From: Chionis minor
Taxonomy: Eukaryota > Chordata > Aves > Charadriiformes > Chionididae
NCBI GenBank assembly: GCA_013398295.1
Contig: VZSF01000690.1
Coordinates: 386,392-450,391 of the forward strand
Direction of reading: 5' to 3'
DNA length: 64,000 nucleotides
Numbering within the stretch: the first letter of the stretch is position 1; each line of letters begins with the position of its first letter. The translations under genes were made by a program, and so were the position numbers. Below are positions 14,101 to 24,300 of the stretch, piece by piece. The notes below the pieces were generated by a model. It was given only the letters and a program-made list of their open reading frames with translations. It ran no database searches and was not told where the DNA came from.

Positions 14101-17100
14101 TGCCTGTCGTGCTCCATAAATACCAGGTAGCAGCAAATCCTGGGCTTTAGCGGCCAAACCCTGCTATGGGCTTTTGAAGCGATTTCTCTGGTGCTGTGTC
14201 CTGGCCTTCCTGTCCTCTAGCAGGTGCCTCTGTAATGAAAAGCCTCCTTCTCTGAGCCTCTAGTGCAAGGGGACATGGCTTTTGGAGAAATATGATAAAC
14301 TTCCCCTTGGGTGTGTGTACGGCTGTGCTCCTGAGGACGAGTGTTGGATGGCGGTACGTTGCCCTTTGTATATACTGCCTGCTTGTACGCTTGTGTGCTG
14401 CTCTTTATGTTTCCATTTACATAGTAAAAATACTTGCAGGTAAAACCAAAGCCAAGCAGGCATCAGACAACAGTTCAGAAGCAAGCAGCGAGGACTACGG
14501 CGAGGATGATGATGAAGAAGAAGGAAAGTATGAAATCGAGGAGGATGAGGACGAGTTGGAAGACGACAACAGTGATTCGGATGGTAAGTAGTGCAGTTGT
14601 GCAAAGGGGAAGGGAATTACTGACAGCACTGGTACCTGAAGGCTCCTTTGCATTCTGGGGGCTCCCCGCAAAGGAACCGTCTCCTCTTTTCTTGCAGGGT
14701 GTCAGGAGGGACTTTTACACACAGGTACACACACGCCCTGGACAGGGAGACCTGGCAGGTCTGAGTTTATACCGCGAAGAGAGCGAAAGGGTTAAGGTCT
14801 TTGCAGACCTTGCTCTAACAAGCCACCAGTCCCTTTCATCTCTTTTCAGGGGCCTCCTGCAGAGAGGCTCAAACAAACTCTTGAAGTACAGCCCCCTCCC
14901 CAGCTGGGTACAGAAACCTGACTTCAAGGCTCTCCACATGCACGGGGTGCGGAGGGGTGCGGAGGACACACTGACGGGGTGCTGCACAGGCGTAACCCTT
15001 CAGTTGCTGCTTCTCAGCAGCTCCTCCCGGGGTGGGACTGGCAGGAGACCTGGTCCAAGTCCCGCGTCCGTCTGGCGTTCCAAAGCGGCGGTGTTTGCCA
15101 GTTACGGGTACAGACCCTGCTAGAACCACAGGCTTTGTGCTGTGCTTGGTCCCGGGTGCTGCTGCCGGTTCGTAGCTGCTGCCGGGGGACAGAATCGGTA
15201 CGAGAGGTGGGTGTCAGCGTGAGCGGCCACCAGTCCAGCCTGCTCCTGGCAGGCCAGAACCGCTGTCTAAATGGCTACTCGAGAGAGCCACCAGTGCTGT
15301 GCTAGACGCCAAGCCAGGCTGTGTTGCAGCCGAGGAGGGAGCATCTTCCCCTTCCGTCCCTCGCACAGAGCCGTGGCCAGCTCGAGAGCCTGCTCAGCAC
15401 CCCGACAGCGCGGCTAACCGCGGTCGGCTCTGTCTCGGCTCCGTCTGCCAAGTCGCTCTGCAAACATAGCAGACGGAAGCTGGGCCTGCCAGGGGCTCTG
15501 GCTGCTTGCGGGGTTCCTGTGCTGGTTTTTGTGTGCCACTTGCTTGGGCCTTTGTATTAGACAGCCAAGTCTCTGCTCCTCGGCGTGCCATGGGGTGTGA
15601 TGTGTGGTTGTGGGGAACAGCCACAAAAGCTCCTGTGTGCAGGCTTTCTTTACTAGTTGTGGGAGCAGGGAGAGCAGGAAGGGGGAAAGAGTCCAAGTGA
15701 GAGCAAAATCCGACTGATTTAGCATGGCAGATGGCTGTGGCTTGGCATGCACACCCAAACCTCGGCGCCGAGAATAGATGGGTATTTGATGCATGTTCTG
15801 ACAATGCTGTAAAGGATAAAGAGGGAGTGTTTTCCCTCTCTGCCTACAGGAGCACTCAGACAAGCTGAAGGAAAAACACACCCTTCCTTGGTGTCTGGGG
15901 GAGCCTGATCCTTCCTTCACCCCTCATGGCAGCTTCCTTTGCTTGGGGCTGTAGGAGCACGGCCTGGAGCCAGCAGAGGCTCTCAGTGCCTGGATAGACT
16001 CTGGTGTAGTGGGAGTGACGTTGGGGGCCGGATGCTCCTGGCCTATGGCACTTTTTCAGCCGTCAGACAGGCAGATCCACCCCGCCCAAGTCTTAAGCTC
16101 TGTGTGGTGAGTGTTTTTTACCAAAACACACACGCGTGCAGCCTGGGCAGGCAATGGAACGGCGGGGAGCTTGTGTCCGTGACAGCTTCCCCGCCTCCAG
16201 CAGGCCAGAGCCTTCAGGAAGAACTCGGCACGTGCCCTCAGTGTCCGGCAGAGGCACTTCTGTGGTCCTGATGCTCTGGTGGCGCCAGCGCTGTTTCGAA
16301 AGACGTGTGAGCGTCCAGCCCCCCATCTGGACAGCCAGAGGTAGATTTTTGTCCTTTTTGGTGAGCGGGCTGAACTGGCAGAGCCCGACAGCTGATCCAG
16401 GGAGCGCTCAGGAGGGGCAGCAGGAGAGGCAGCCACGTTCCAGAGCTGCCACTGCCACCCCGGCATGTGCGAGGCTGCGGGCGTAAGACCGGGGGTAGGA
16501 ATTGGGGCCAAGCAGGTGCTTCGCTGGTAGAGCCTGAGACAGATGGTCTGCAGGGTCCCCCTTTGGAAGCAAGGTGTAGGAAGCTCAAGCCATGCTTCTG
16601 GAATAGAGTGAAGGGCACTGGCAATGAGGACATGTACAGTCCTGCACGGCCCCTAGAAATCAGTTCTCACTTGTGCTCCCCACTATTAAAATACCATTTC
16701 AAAAGGCGGGCGCTTGGGGCTAGTTTTGCATTTGAAAGTCTTGCAGTTACCTGTGACAAGCTCCTTTGTGACAGCTCTTGATGCCCAGTCTGCCCTGCCG
16801 CCCCCAGAGAGGACGCCTGACCTGCGCTGGTGGGGCTGAGGGTCTGGGGTTTGGAGGTGCTGCCTGCCCTGTGCCCCCCCAGTTCTTATTCTGCGTTTCT
16901 GCCTCAGGCACAACAGTTAGTTCCCTCCTCTCCTATCGCCCGGAGTACTTCAGAGCCAGAGCTGTGCCGAGCACCCCGCAGCACTCGCCTCCCGCTATCT
17001 GAGAGCTGCAGTGGCGCCAATAAATTAATGAGTGTCTGGGATTAATTAGCAACGAGTTGCCTCGACTCGCCTCGCTCTCACTCCCAGTAAAGCAGGATTT

Positions 17101-17272
17101 ACACCTCTCGCTGTTTCCACCCACAGAGGAAGGCAAGGAAGCTGCTCACGTTCGCCGGGGGTCACAGAAGCAGAGGAGCTGCACGCGTGGGATGTCACGA
17201 GCTGACCTGGAACAGCTGGCCCAAGGAGAAGAGGACGTTGTGGAGGACTTGGCTTTCTCTGATGACGACTGA
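1990..17272 (+). CDS. NOC2L: NOC2L, C-terminal part (four last coding exons, gene continues left of window)
   Basis: NOC2L (NOC2-like nucleolar associated transcriptional repressor, also called NIR) acts in the nucleolus and nucleoplasm. It belongs to the Noc2/Noc1-Noc3 system for pre-60S ribosome maturation and inhibits histone acetylation, including at p53 targets. The join 1990-2103, 7035-7170, 14440-14583, 17127-17272 gives about 179 residues with consistent phases (0, then 1, 1, 1) and a TGA at 17270-17272. Recognition rests on three stretches: [17 protein letters not shown] and [10 protein letters not shown] in the first exon, [13 protein letters not shown] in the second, and the terminal [10 protein letters not shown]...LAFSDDD. 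All closely follow the remembered human tail, which ends in LSEDD. Upstream exons encoding the NOC2 core are not in bases 1-1989. The acidic tail is about 30 residues longer than I recall for human. Identity is very secure; exact length of the whole protein cannot be judged. Confidence 0.95.
2104..7034 (+). other. NOC2L: NOC2L intron, 4.9 kb
   Basis: No coding sequence with recognisable family similarity. Open frames here are short and lack splice support. The only standout is a TAAT/octamer-containing block at about 6180-6480, listed separately. Confidence 0.65.
6180..6480. promoter_or_regulatory. Candidate noncoding regulatory block in NOC2L intron
   Basis: Within 300 bases there is an exact octamer ATTTGCAT (6312-6319), a TAATCC (6372-6377) of the CRX/OTX type, CTAATG and several other TAAT/ATTA cores, in sequence otherwise free of repeats. 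Binding is inferred from motifs only; each motif alone occurs often by chance. Confidence 0.25.
7035..7170 (+). CDS. NOC2L: NOC2L exon (third from last)
   Basis: The acceptor is TTTTTTCCAG (ends 7034) and the donor GTATGG starts at 7171. The exon holds 45 codons plus one base. It starts [13 protein letters not shown], continuing the previous exon in frame, then [20 protein letters not shown]. The KRKK cluster is a plausible nuclear or nucleolar localisation element. The SDSDD run is a typical casein kinase 2 acceptor context; this is inferred from sequence only. Confidence 0.95.
7627..7725 (-). repeat. CR1 non-LTR retroposon fragment (3' end)
   Basis: The run TCATAGAACTGTCTAGGTTG and the following GGGACCTTTAAAGATCATC and AGTCCAACC are the reverse complement of the common CR1 3' end. 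The element therefore lies on the minus strand with its 3' end at low coordinate. It is a short 5'-truncated copy with no coding capacity. Confidence 0.88.
8091..8107 (+). promoter_or_regulatory. CTCF-like binding motif
   Basis: The sequence GACCACGAGGGGGCCAC contains CCACNAGGGGGC, the core of the vertebrate CTCF consensus, and is preceded by TGT. It lies in a NOC2L intron. No occupancy data; strength is judged by eye. Confidence 0.5.
12340..12560. promoter_or_regulatory. Candidate noncoding regulatory block, TAAT-rich
   Basis: Clustered TAAT/ATTA cores occur in AAATTATTAATGG, CAATTAAAGG, TGTAATGAG, CTAATGAAC, GTAATCATATTAC and AATTTAATG, all within about 220 bases inside the 7.3-kb NOC2L intron. 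This is a homeodomain-type cluster by composition; no function is shown. Confidence 0.25.
14440..14583 (+). CDS. NOC2L: NOC2L exon (second from last), acidic segment
   Basis: The acceptor is TACTTGCAG (ends 14439) and the donor GTAAGT starts at 14584. The first two bases complete a Gly codon with the previous exon; 47 codons and one base follow. After a short KTKAKQ lead the product is almost entirely Asp, Glu and Ser ([20 protein letters not shown], then further D/E to NSDSD). The human counterpart is also acidic but, as I recall it, shorter. GAT/GAA/GAG codon runs make this exon prone to length change. Acidic tracts of this kind in nucleolar proteins commonly bind histones or basic ribosomal partners, which fits the INHAT role. 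Confidence 0.93.
14584..17126 (+). other. NOC2L: NOC2L last intron, 2.5 kb
   Basis: GC-rich in its first half. Just before the last exon, 17010-17060 contains AAATTAATGAG and GGGATTAATTAGC, a small homeodomain-type cluster. No exon, repeat or RNA gene was recognised. Confidence 0.6.
17127..17272 (+). CDS. NOC2L: NOC2L terminal coding exon
   Basis: The acceptor CCACCCACAG ends at 17126. Two bases complete a Glu codon, then 47 codons and the TGA stop at 17270-17272. After a variable basic stretch, the end reads [20 protein letters not shown] then AFSDDD. The remembered human end is LAQGPEDELEDLQLSEDD, so the gene's C-terminus is unambiguous. Confidence 0.95.
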
Positions 17273-17546
17273 GCACCCTCATGACCACCACTCCCCCCCT
17301 CAAGCTTATCCCTTATGGACTGTGTACTGGATCCCTCAGCCTCCAGCACCTGTAGCTGGTTCTCAAAGAGGTGGCAAGAGCTGGGGGGCATGGGGGGTGG
17401 GAGGCCAGCCCCAGGTGCCACCAAGGACTTTCTCAGTGACACAGCAGAGACGCCACTTGGACTTTCAAGCTTTTTTCTACCAGTTCTGTTTTGGTAACAG
17501 TAAAATTGTGGTCATGGCAAAGCCAGTAAAACTGCTCAGCACAGGT

Positions 17547-17552
17547 AATAAA
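17547..17552 (+). terminator. NOC2L: Candidate NOC2L poly(A) signal AATAAA
   Basis: This canonical hexamer lies about 275 bases after the NOC2L stop and is the first AATAAA in the 3' region, so it would give a short 3' UTR. Two further + strand hexamers, at 18333-18338 and 18401-18406, could serve longer transcripts. No transcript evidence is available, so choice between them is open. Confidence 0.5.
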
Positions 17553-18332
17553 AAGCCCTCATTAAAATCTGCTTCTTTAAATAGTCTAGGGTTCCGTTTC
17601 AGCTCCTGCTGGAGCCCAAGTGAGCTGACCACGGGGAAGGACAAGTTCTCTTGTCGAAGAGTCCGACTCTGTTCAACCAACAACCCCTGTGGCCCCTTAT
17701 TCTCCTCTGGGGCCCTCACCAAACCCCTCCCTTTTGCCAAGAAGTTGCTAAGGATTGTACAGAATGTTTCAGAGCTTTGTATCGTCACTGCAAATGGCAG
17801 CCTTTATCAGTAACATCAGAGCAGCGCCATCAGTTCAATCAAGCTGGCTGTAAGTATGCTGCAGTTCACTTTAAGGAAAGTGCCTTAGGATATGGGGGGG
17901 AGGACAGGGCAGGGGGAGGTTGTGCAGGCAGGAAGGAGTAAGAGGAGGCAAAACTAATGAAACATACTTTCATGTTGTGCTGGCTGTTGCCTTGGCGGGG
18001 GATACATTTGCTTAGCAAAAACAAGGGACAAGCCTGAGCCCGTGCCCGTGCTGAGCTGCGTAACAGACCTGCTGTCACCCATAGTGACATAAAATTGCCT
18101 CTTTCCAGGCCCAGTCCTGGCTGGTGGCGAGCACCGCTGAGTTCTGAGCGCCCTGAGAACAGCAGTGACCATGGGCAGGCTGCCTTGCGCCCCCGGCCTT
18201 CCTTTAATACCTCCACGCCAACCGCTGCATCTTCTTGCCGCAGCTTGTTATGTGTTGTCTGTGGGAGGGGTGCTGGTGGGGGGACAGGGTGTAGCTCAAG
18301 GTGGGTAAGGGCAGCTTGTGATCTCCTGGGAA

Positions 18333-18406
18333 AATAAACAGCTCGTCTCTTGCGACCACTGTTTGCAGGCCTGGCAGCTAGGAAACGGGTTTCTTTGGAA
18401 AATAAA
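18333..18406 (+). terminator. Distal alternative + strand poly(A) signals
   Basis: Two AATAAA hexamers, at 18333-18338 and 18401-18406, lie about 1.06 and 1.13 kb past the NOC2L stop. They could end a longer NOC2L 3' UTR, or be chance occurrences. Confidence 0.25.
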
Positions 18407-19224
18407 CTGGAAATAGATGGTATTTGCTGAGCGAGGTAGGAGAAGTGAAGTATTCTTAGGGACTATCTAAAAGAATCGCTCCTGAAAATTAACTCTGCCT
18501 GGGAAGAGCATTGTTATTTGTTAATGCAGATTTTTGGACAGAAGATAGAGGGCCAGGACTAAATGCGATCTTTAGTCTTATGTGCCGCCCTTCAGCGAGG
18601 TCAGTAGTTGTCGGTCAGCGCTAGGGGTGGCCAAGCCATCTGCACAGACACAGTCACCTCTGCCTTCTGCACTACCTCCGCGTTCCTCTCCAGACATCCC
18701 CACTCCTGCAAGAGTGTAAGTGTGCAAGAGTACAAGAGGACAACATGCTTTTTAAACCAAAATAATCTTAAAAGCACAGATTTCATGGAGCACTGTTTTC
18801 ATGGAGTCAGAAGAACCACAGCTCAGAAACATTGCTGTATTGTAGATAAACACCCAAGTGTACTGCAGCCTGGCTAGTGGTCTCCCTCTCACCCGCACGT
18901 GTGAGTGGTAACAACTCAGTGTACGTAAAGAGGTAATTATGCCCTTCCTGTCCCACACAGAGTACTGCTCCTTTCCTGCTTCCAGACACCGTTACCGCAC
19001 AGGTAATTACTGCTGCAGTACAGCCTTGTGGGGTGTGTGCTCCAGTCAAGAGTTTGGTATGTCTTTTTGGAGCTTTGTGGCAGGAATTGGGGCTAGAGAG
19101 GGTTTCTTTTTCTCCACTGCACTTAGAGTAATTACTAGACCTGCTCTTCCTAGACGTGCACCCAGATACCCTTCGTCCCTTAAGGAACAAGGAGGAAGTA
19201 ACCTCACAAATTAGTAATTTGGAT

Positions 19225-19230
19225 TTTATT
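19225..19230 (-). terminator. SAMD11: Candidate SAMD11 poly(A) signal
   Basis: AATAAA on the minus strand, about 1.87 kb after the SAMD11 stop and within an A/T-rich stretch. A second minus-strand AATAAA at 19703-19708 is nearer to the stop. Either could end the SAMD11 message. Confidence 0.35.
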
Positions 19231-21101
19231 ATTAACATCATCACTACTGTAATTATTGTTACCATCTATAGCCCGCTCTGAGGGGGCAGAGCACCTGCTG
19301 CTGCATTGGAGGTTCCTGATGGCTGGGGAAGTCTCTGCCTTCAGGTAATGGCAGGTGGGAGCCCAGGACTGCAGCGCTGAGAACTGTAAAGCCCCAACTG
19401 TAAGAAAAGGGGTTTAACTTACCTTTTCTTGCAAAAGAGAAAGGAGTTCCTTTTTCTCCTTTCTCTGACTTAGCTGGCAAGGTGCTGTCTGCCTTTTGGC
19501 AGTGGGAACCAACCTGCAGTTTGACTTTGAAGCCGGACATGTAGCAGTGGCAATGTCCCAAACACCAGCGTCCCCAACGCCAGCGGTAAGGCAGATGGCC
19601 CAAGCGTATACACAATGAAAGAAAGGAGACTGCTGGGTAAAACAACCACTTGCAAGGAGCTCAGGAAGCTAGGTACCGTTTGTAAATTAAGTGTTTTTCT
19701 TTTTTATTTAAATTGATTGCTGGAAAGCATTTTTATCGTGATGTGATGGATAATGACTTTTTTTTTTTTCCTTTTACAATATAAAGAAGCTAATGTACCA
19801 CCAAGCTATTTTGTAAGAAAAAACGGTAGCACGTGCAACGTTTAAACAAAAAAAAGGGGGGGGGAGGGGGGAGAGAGAGAAAAGTACCACATGTGATTGT
19901 TGTTCACAACTGTACAAAGTCACAGGAGGTCACCCCCAGGAGTTACCATCTCGTTCACAGTAGTAAAAACCTCTACCCATTGTTTTTAGCCTGAATCCCC
20001 CAGCATCCCTCCCCCTCCTCTGGGAACGCACAGGTATCTGTCTCATGGTCCACAGCAGGCCAGAATGTGCAACTACATCCACCTCCGTAACAAGGCTTTA
20101 AAAAGAACCAAAAAAATCCAACCCTATGAACAAAAAAACCCACCCTGAATGTATAAATGAGTCTGTTGTACACGTGAAGGAGGGAGGGGGCCGCACTGGA
20201 GTGAGGCCTGTGACCCTGCATCCCACCAAAGCACACACTCTCTTCTTCTCTTTAAAACAAAAACAGTTAATGAAAAAAACCCCAAACCAGCTCTGTAGGG
20301 CTGGAGCACAGGCAGAGTCCGTCCTCTGTGTGTGTGCCGAAAGGGACAGCGTGCCAGGGAAGAGGGCAGCCCCCAGCCCGTGGGACAGCACCGAGCTGCC
20401 TGTGCCGTACCATCCACACTGAAGTAAACATGGACCGGAACTTGCCTTTTTTTTTTTTTTTTCCCTATTATTTTTTTTTTCCTTTTTGTCTGTCTTTGGT
20501 ATTGTTTTAAAAGTTGCTAGAGATGCATAGACACCTGAATGAAGAACTGAGTACAGTTTCCAGGGAGGAGGAGATACTTGGGAAGGTGGTTGGTTTCATT
20601 TTCGATGGGTTTTTCTGCTCAGGGGGGCCGAGTACCATTGGGAGGAGCAGTGCCCGTTCCCCTGCCCCACGTGGCGTCGCACCCGGGGGTTCCTGCGAGA
20701 CGTGTTTTGTTGAAGGCGAAGAAGAGCGTTCGTTCCCTGTCCATGGCTCTCCCTCTCAGACTGCGGAGCGAGAAGGGGTGTGAACGGGAATGCTGCCGAG
20801 ATCCTCCAGAATCATTTTCTTTCTCTTCACTTGCGTTGTCTCAGGACATCTTTGGATAGTTTTCTTTCCTTCCCTTTTTGACAGTCTTTAAAACTTCTGT
20901 GTGGCGTTTGTTGTTTTGATATTATTATTTTTTTTTAAACAAAAAGCAAATGCATCCAGAAAAAAAAATTAAAAAAACCTCCCTTCCTCACTCCTGTGTC
21001 TCACACCGCTGAGGGAGGCTCTCCTGGTCTCTCGAAACGCATTACCTTCAGTTTGCTCAACCCAACCTCAGTTCCAGACGCAGTCGCGAGCTGTCCTGCA
21101 G

Positions 21102-21350
21102 TTAAGATGGAGGTTTCGTGGTGTCGTTGATCCCAGCAATGATGGAGGGGTTTCCGTTCTCCTGCTTTGGTGAGACGCGGCTGGCGGAGGGCAGCCCGCT
21201 GCTGAAGGGGGAGGCCACGCTGCCGGTGGAGGACGGCCGGAGATCCGCTGGCGGCAGGTCCCGCTCTGGTGGCCGTAAACCAGGAGGTTGCAGCGGGAAA
21301 GCCATGGGGAAGCCTGCCATGTACAGAACTCTGCCCACTCTCTTGGCGAC
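21102..21350 (-). CDS. SAMD11: SAMD11 terminal coding exon
   Basis: The exon has 82 codons and a TAA stop at 21104-21102. The acceptor at 21352-21351 (AAAAATAG) lies in an A/T-rich tract and would be weak by pyrimidine content. The product begins VAKRVGRVLYMAGFPMAFPL, then QPPGLRPPERDLPPADLRP, and ends in a Ser-rich tail containing VSPKQENG. Human SAMD11 ends with the same order of motifs (ARRLGRVFYVASFPVALPLQPP, SPKQENG), so the C-terminus is secure. Confidence 0.95.
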   Translation of the reverse strand, partial: VAKRVGRVLYMAGFPMAFPLQPPGLRPPERDLPPADLRPSSTGSVASPFSSGLPSASRVSPKQENGNPSIIAGINDTTKPPS

Positions 21351-24300
21351 CTATTTTTAAAAAAAATAAAAGGGAAATAAATACAGGCAGGCGAAAAGGG
21401 GTAAGAATGTGCACAAACCATCTTCAGAAACCCAGAGAAGCTGCATTTTCACGTAGCCGGCCCAAGTTCTGTGCTCCGAAGCGAACTGCAGATGGAAGAC
21501 CCAGGTTACATCACTTGAATGAAGAGTTGCCATTCCCAGTCCACCAAAAAAACACCCCACCTTGGTGACTTAGCAGAGAAAACCAGGGAAGGGTCCCTTC
21601 TCTCCCTTTCTCCTAACAGGCTCTGGCCTGTGGTGGTGCTCCCACCAAAGGACAGCTGGGGCTGCAAGGTCTACCCTGGGCACGTCTTGCGCCAGCGATG
21701 GGAGCGCAGGCCCTTCTCCCTGTTTTGGGTCGGTCCGTGTTCTCCAGCCTCAGCAAGACTGAAGGCCTTGCTGAGGCGCGGGCTGAAAGGAAACGTGCAA
21801 CCCAAAGCTCAGCCAAGTCCAGCTCCTGATCCGAAATAACCAGGTCTCATCTCGTCGAGGTGACGAGCAGCCTGTTCCCCTGCCTCGCTAAGGCTGCATG
21901 GACAACTGTGCTTCCGTGCTCGTCACCTGCCACGGGCCCCAGCTTCTGCCCTTGGCAAGTGGAACACCGGTGGCACGCAGCGTTCCTGGGTCATCTCTGC
22001 TACGCGGGGGGCTGGGATGATGGGGTGAGGGAGGGGGAAAAATAAAAATAATAAAAAAAAATCTAACTACAGGGTGGCTGCTGTTAACTGCGCGGGAAAC
22101 TGTAAGGCTGCAGCCTCTCCCTTCTCCTGCAGCACCGAAGGAAACGCTCCTGCCGCGGTTCTCGCCTCCCAGCGAGGGCCAAAGGCCCCACAGCTTTCCA
22201 GCACCTACACAGCTGGTTCACATTTAAGCTTAAACAAAAACACAGGCTTGTGTTCAAACCAGACAACTGCGGCATTATTCAGTTAGCAACATCAGGACTT
22301 TGCTCCCCACTTACTCCCCCCCACCCCAACCATGTCTTATTATAGAACTTTAAACACTATTGATTAAATCGAAGCAGGGTTTTTCTCGTTGCAGCCCATA
22401 TCTCATATCCCCCCCGCCCCTCGAATCCGATCTAAGAATGTCTGTGAGCTATTTGGCGTTCTCTGTTTTTTAAGAAACGTTAAGAGTTTTATTTCCTACC
22501 GAATTGACCCACAGGGAACAATTGCCCACAGAACCTTTTTATTAGACCCCTCATAAACAGTGAGGGCTGTAGGGAAAGTAGTAAAGTTGGTCTTATTGTT
22601 TTAACATAATGTAACAACCGTACAGCTTGTGGGTTAAGGGAAACGCTGCCCCAAGAGTGGCTCTGTGCGAGCCCTGTGTGTGCACACGCACGTCGCTGTC
22701 ACAACTCTACGCGTGACATAATCCCCTAGGGATTGGAATGGCACAGCCCGCTCTTGACATGTGTCAGAAGCTATTTTCTGACCATTAAATGGAAAAAAAA
22801 GATAAGCTAGCAGAGATGTTCTAGATTCAAGTCCAGCCAAGGGGAAGTGGAGGCAACTGACATGGGTATCGGTGTGAGCGTGACCGCCAGCTTGGGAAGG
22901 CAGGAGCAAAGCAGCGTTAGGAAAGGAGACTTCTACAGGGAGCGACTTGGGAGCCAAGTCATAGAGGGGGGGGAAAAACAAAGGTTTTTTTTTTTTCAAA
23001 GAACTGCCAAGAGCCAGCTAGTTACAAGGAAAATGAGCAGCAAAAGGATTTAACATCCATTCTAGGCAAAGAAAGAGACAACTGGTTCCTCAGACGGCTT
23101 TACCCAGTTCTTTAGGCACTTCGGGATGACTGTTTTCAGTTTCAGCTGAGTTGAAACCATCTACCTTGGCTCAGCTGGTTACAGCTTTTCTTTCCTTGCC
23201 GGTATTTGTGGGAACAGCAAGAGCCGGGCCATTTTAGGAACTTCCCACTGCATCCCTGGCACTCCCTCCCACCACTTGTCCTGAACAGGGCCCTCAATTA
23301 GTGTCCGTGTTTTCTTCCTGAAAGTTATGCGACTGGCTGCACATGAGGATATGGAACATTTCTTGAAACCAGAATTAAAAATAAATACATAACCAATTAT
23401 TGCTTGAGAAGTTACATTCAATAAACCAGGGCTCTTGGCAGCTGTATTCCAGCTCAGGACAATTTTGAAACATGCCACTTGCTGCTACGTAGGAACTTTT
23501 CCTACCTGTGACCTGATCTTCAGCGCAGGTCCGAGTTTCAGCCCCATGTTGTTCAGTAAGTGCTCTTCCGTCAGGAGGGGCAGGGTCTCGCCATCAATAG
23601 CCTGCTCTCGGAATACCTGGAACAAACCAGAACACGGGGCCAGGCTTAGAAATGCCAGTGATATTTCCAACGTGCTGCTCTTGCCGTCGCAGAAGGGCGC
23701 TGCGCAAAAGGCGGCCTCTGAGAGCCACGGTGACGAAGTCGGCCCACAGGAGCCGGCACATGACAGGAGACACGTGGGAATGTGAATTAGGGCTGGCCGG
23801 GCCAGTTTATGTAAAACAAACAAAAGTATTGTTTTTATGTTGGGATGGGGCATGAAGGTTTTTTTTCCTCTGTGGCACATCCCCAGGTGTAGCAACCACA
23901 AGAGCTGACCTAGTGCACCATCACAAGCAAGCCCAGCTGACAGTGGATGACAGCAGATTTGAGAAAGCAAGAGTACCATGCCCAGGGGCCCTATCCCAAC
24001 TCCAAAAAGGGCAGAAGCCATAGGAGAAAAGATAAGAATCTAAAATTTGGCAAATCCTATAGGTCACTCACACTTGTGTGGATATTTGGAAAAAGTTGGC
24101 CCAGTAGACTTCAAAAGTATTGGCAGTCTTCAGTGAGGCATATGCAACTGAAAAGGAGGAACTCGCTTGTTCATGCATTTCCTTCTCAAAGCTCCTAATT
24201 TCCAAAACAGTCTCCAGGCAAAATACATAAACAGATCTGTGGAGCACATTCTGCAGGTTAGAGGGATTCACGTGCAACACTCAGTTTTGCACTTTTTTTT

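Larger units (their letters stand above)
7171..14439 (+). other. NOC2L: NOC2L intron, 7.3 kb
   Basis: Contains a CR1 fragment (7627-7725), a CTCF-like motif (8093-8105), a 12-base C run (8892-8903) and a TAAT-rich block (12340-12560). No exon or RNA gene was recognised. Confidence 0.65.
17273..21101. other. Convergent interval: 3' UTRs of NOC2L and SAMD11
   Basis: This is the 3.8-kb space between the two stop codons. The left 1.2 kb has + strand poly(A) hexamers. The right 2 kb is A/T-rich with T and A homopolymers (for example 20449-20462 and 20929-20976) and TTTATT (AATAAA on -) at 19225-19230 and 19703-19708, as expected for a long SAMD11 3' UTR. No conserved open frame was recognised on either strand. 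Confidence 0.6.

Noticed and set aside
14434..15123. 229-codon plus-strand open frame overlapping the acidic NOC2L exon
   Set aside because: It is an alternative frame of the NOC2L exon that then reads through the intron; the true frame ends at a perfect GTAAGT donor at 14584.
1..17126. Box C/D snoRNA candidates in NOC2L introns (TGATGA words, for example near 4208, 8769 and 10395)
   Set aside because: Ribosome-biogenesis genes often host snoRNAs, so I looked, but none of these had a CTGA D box at suitable distance with a terminal stem.
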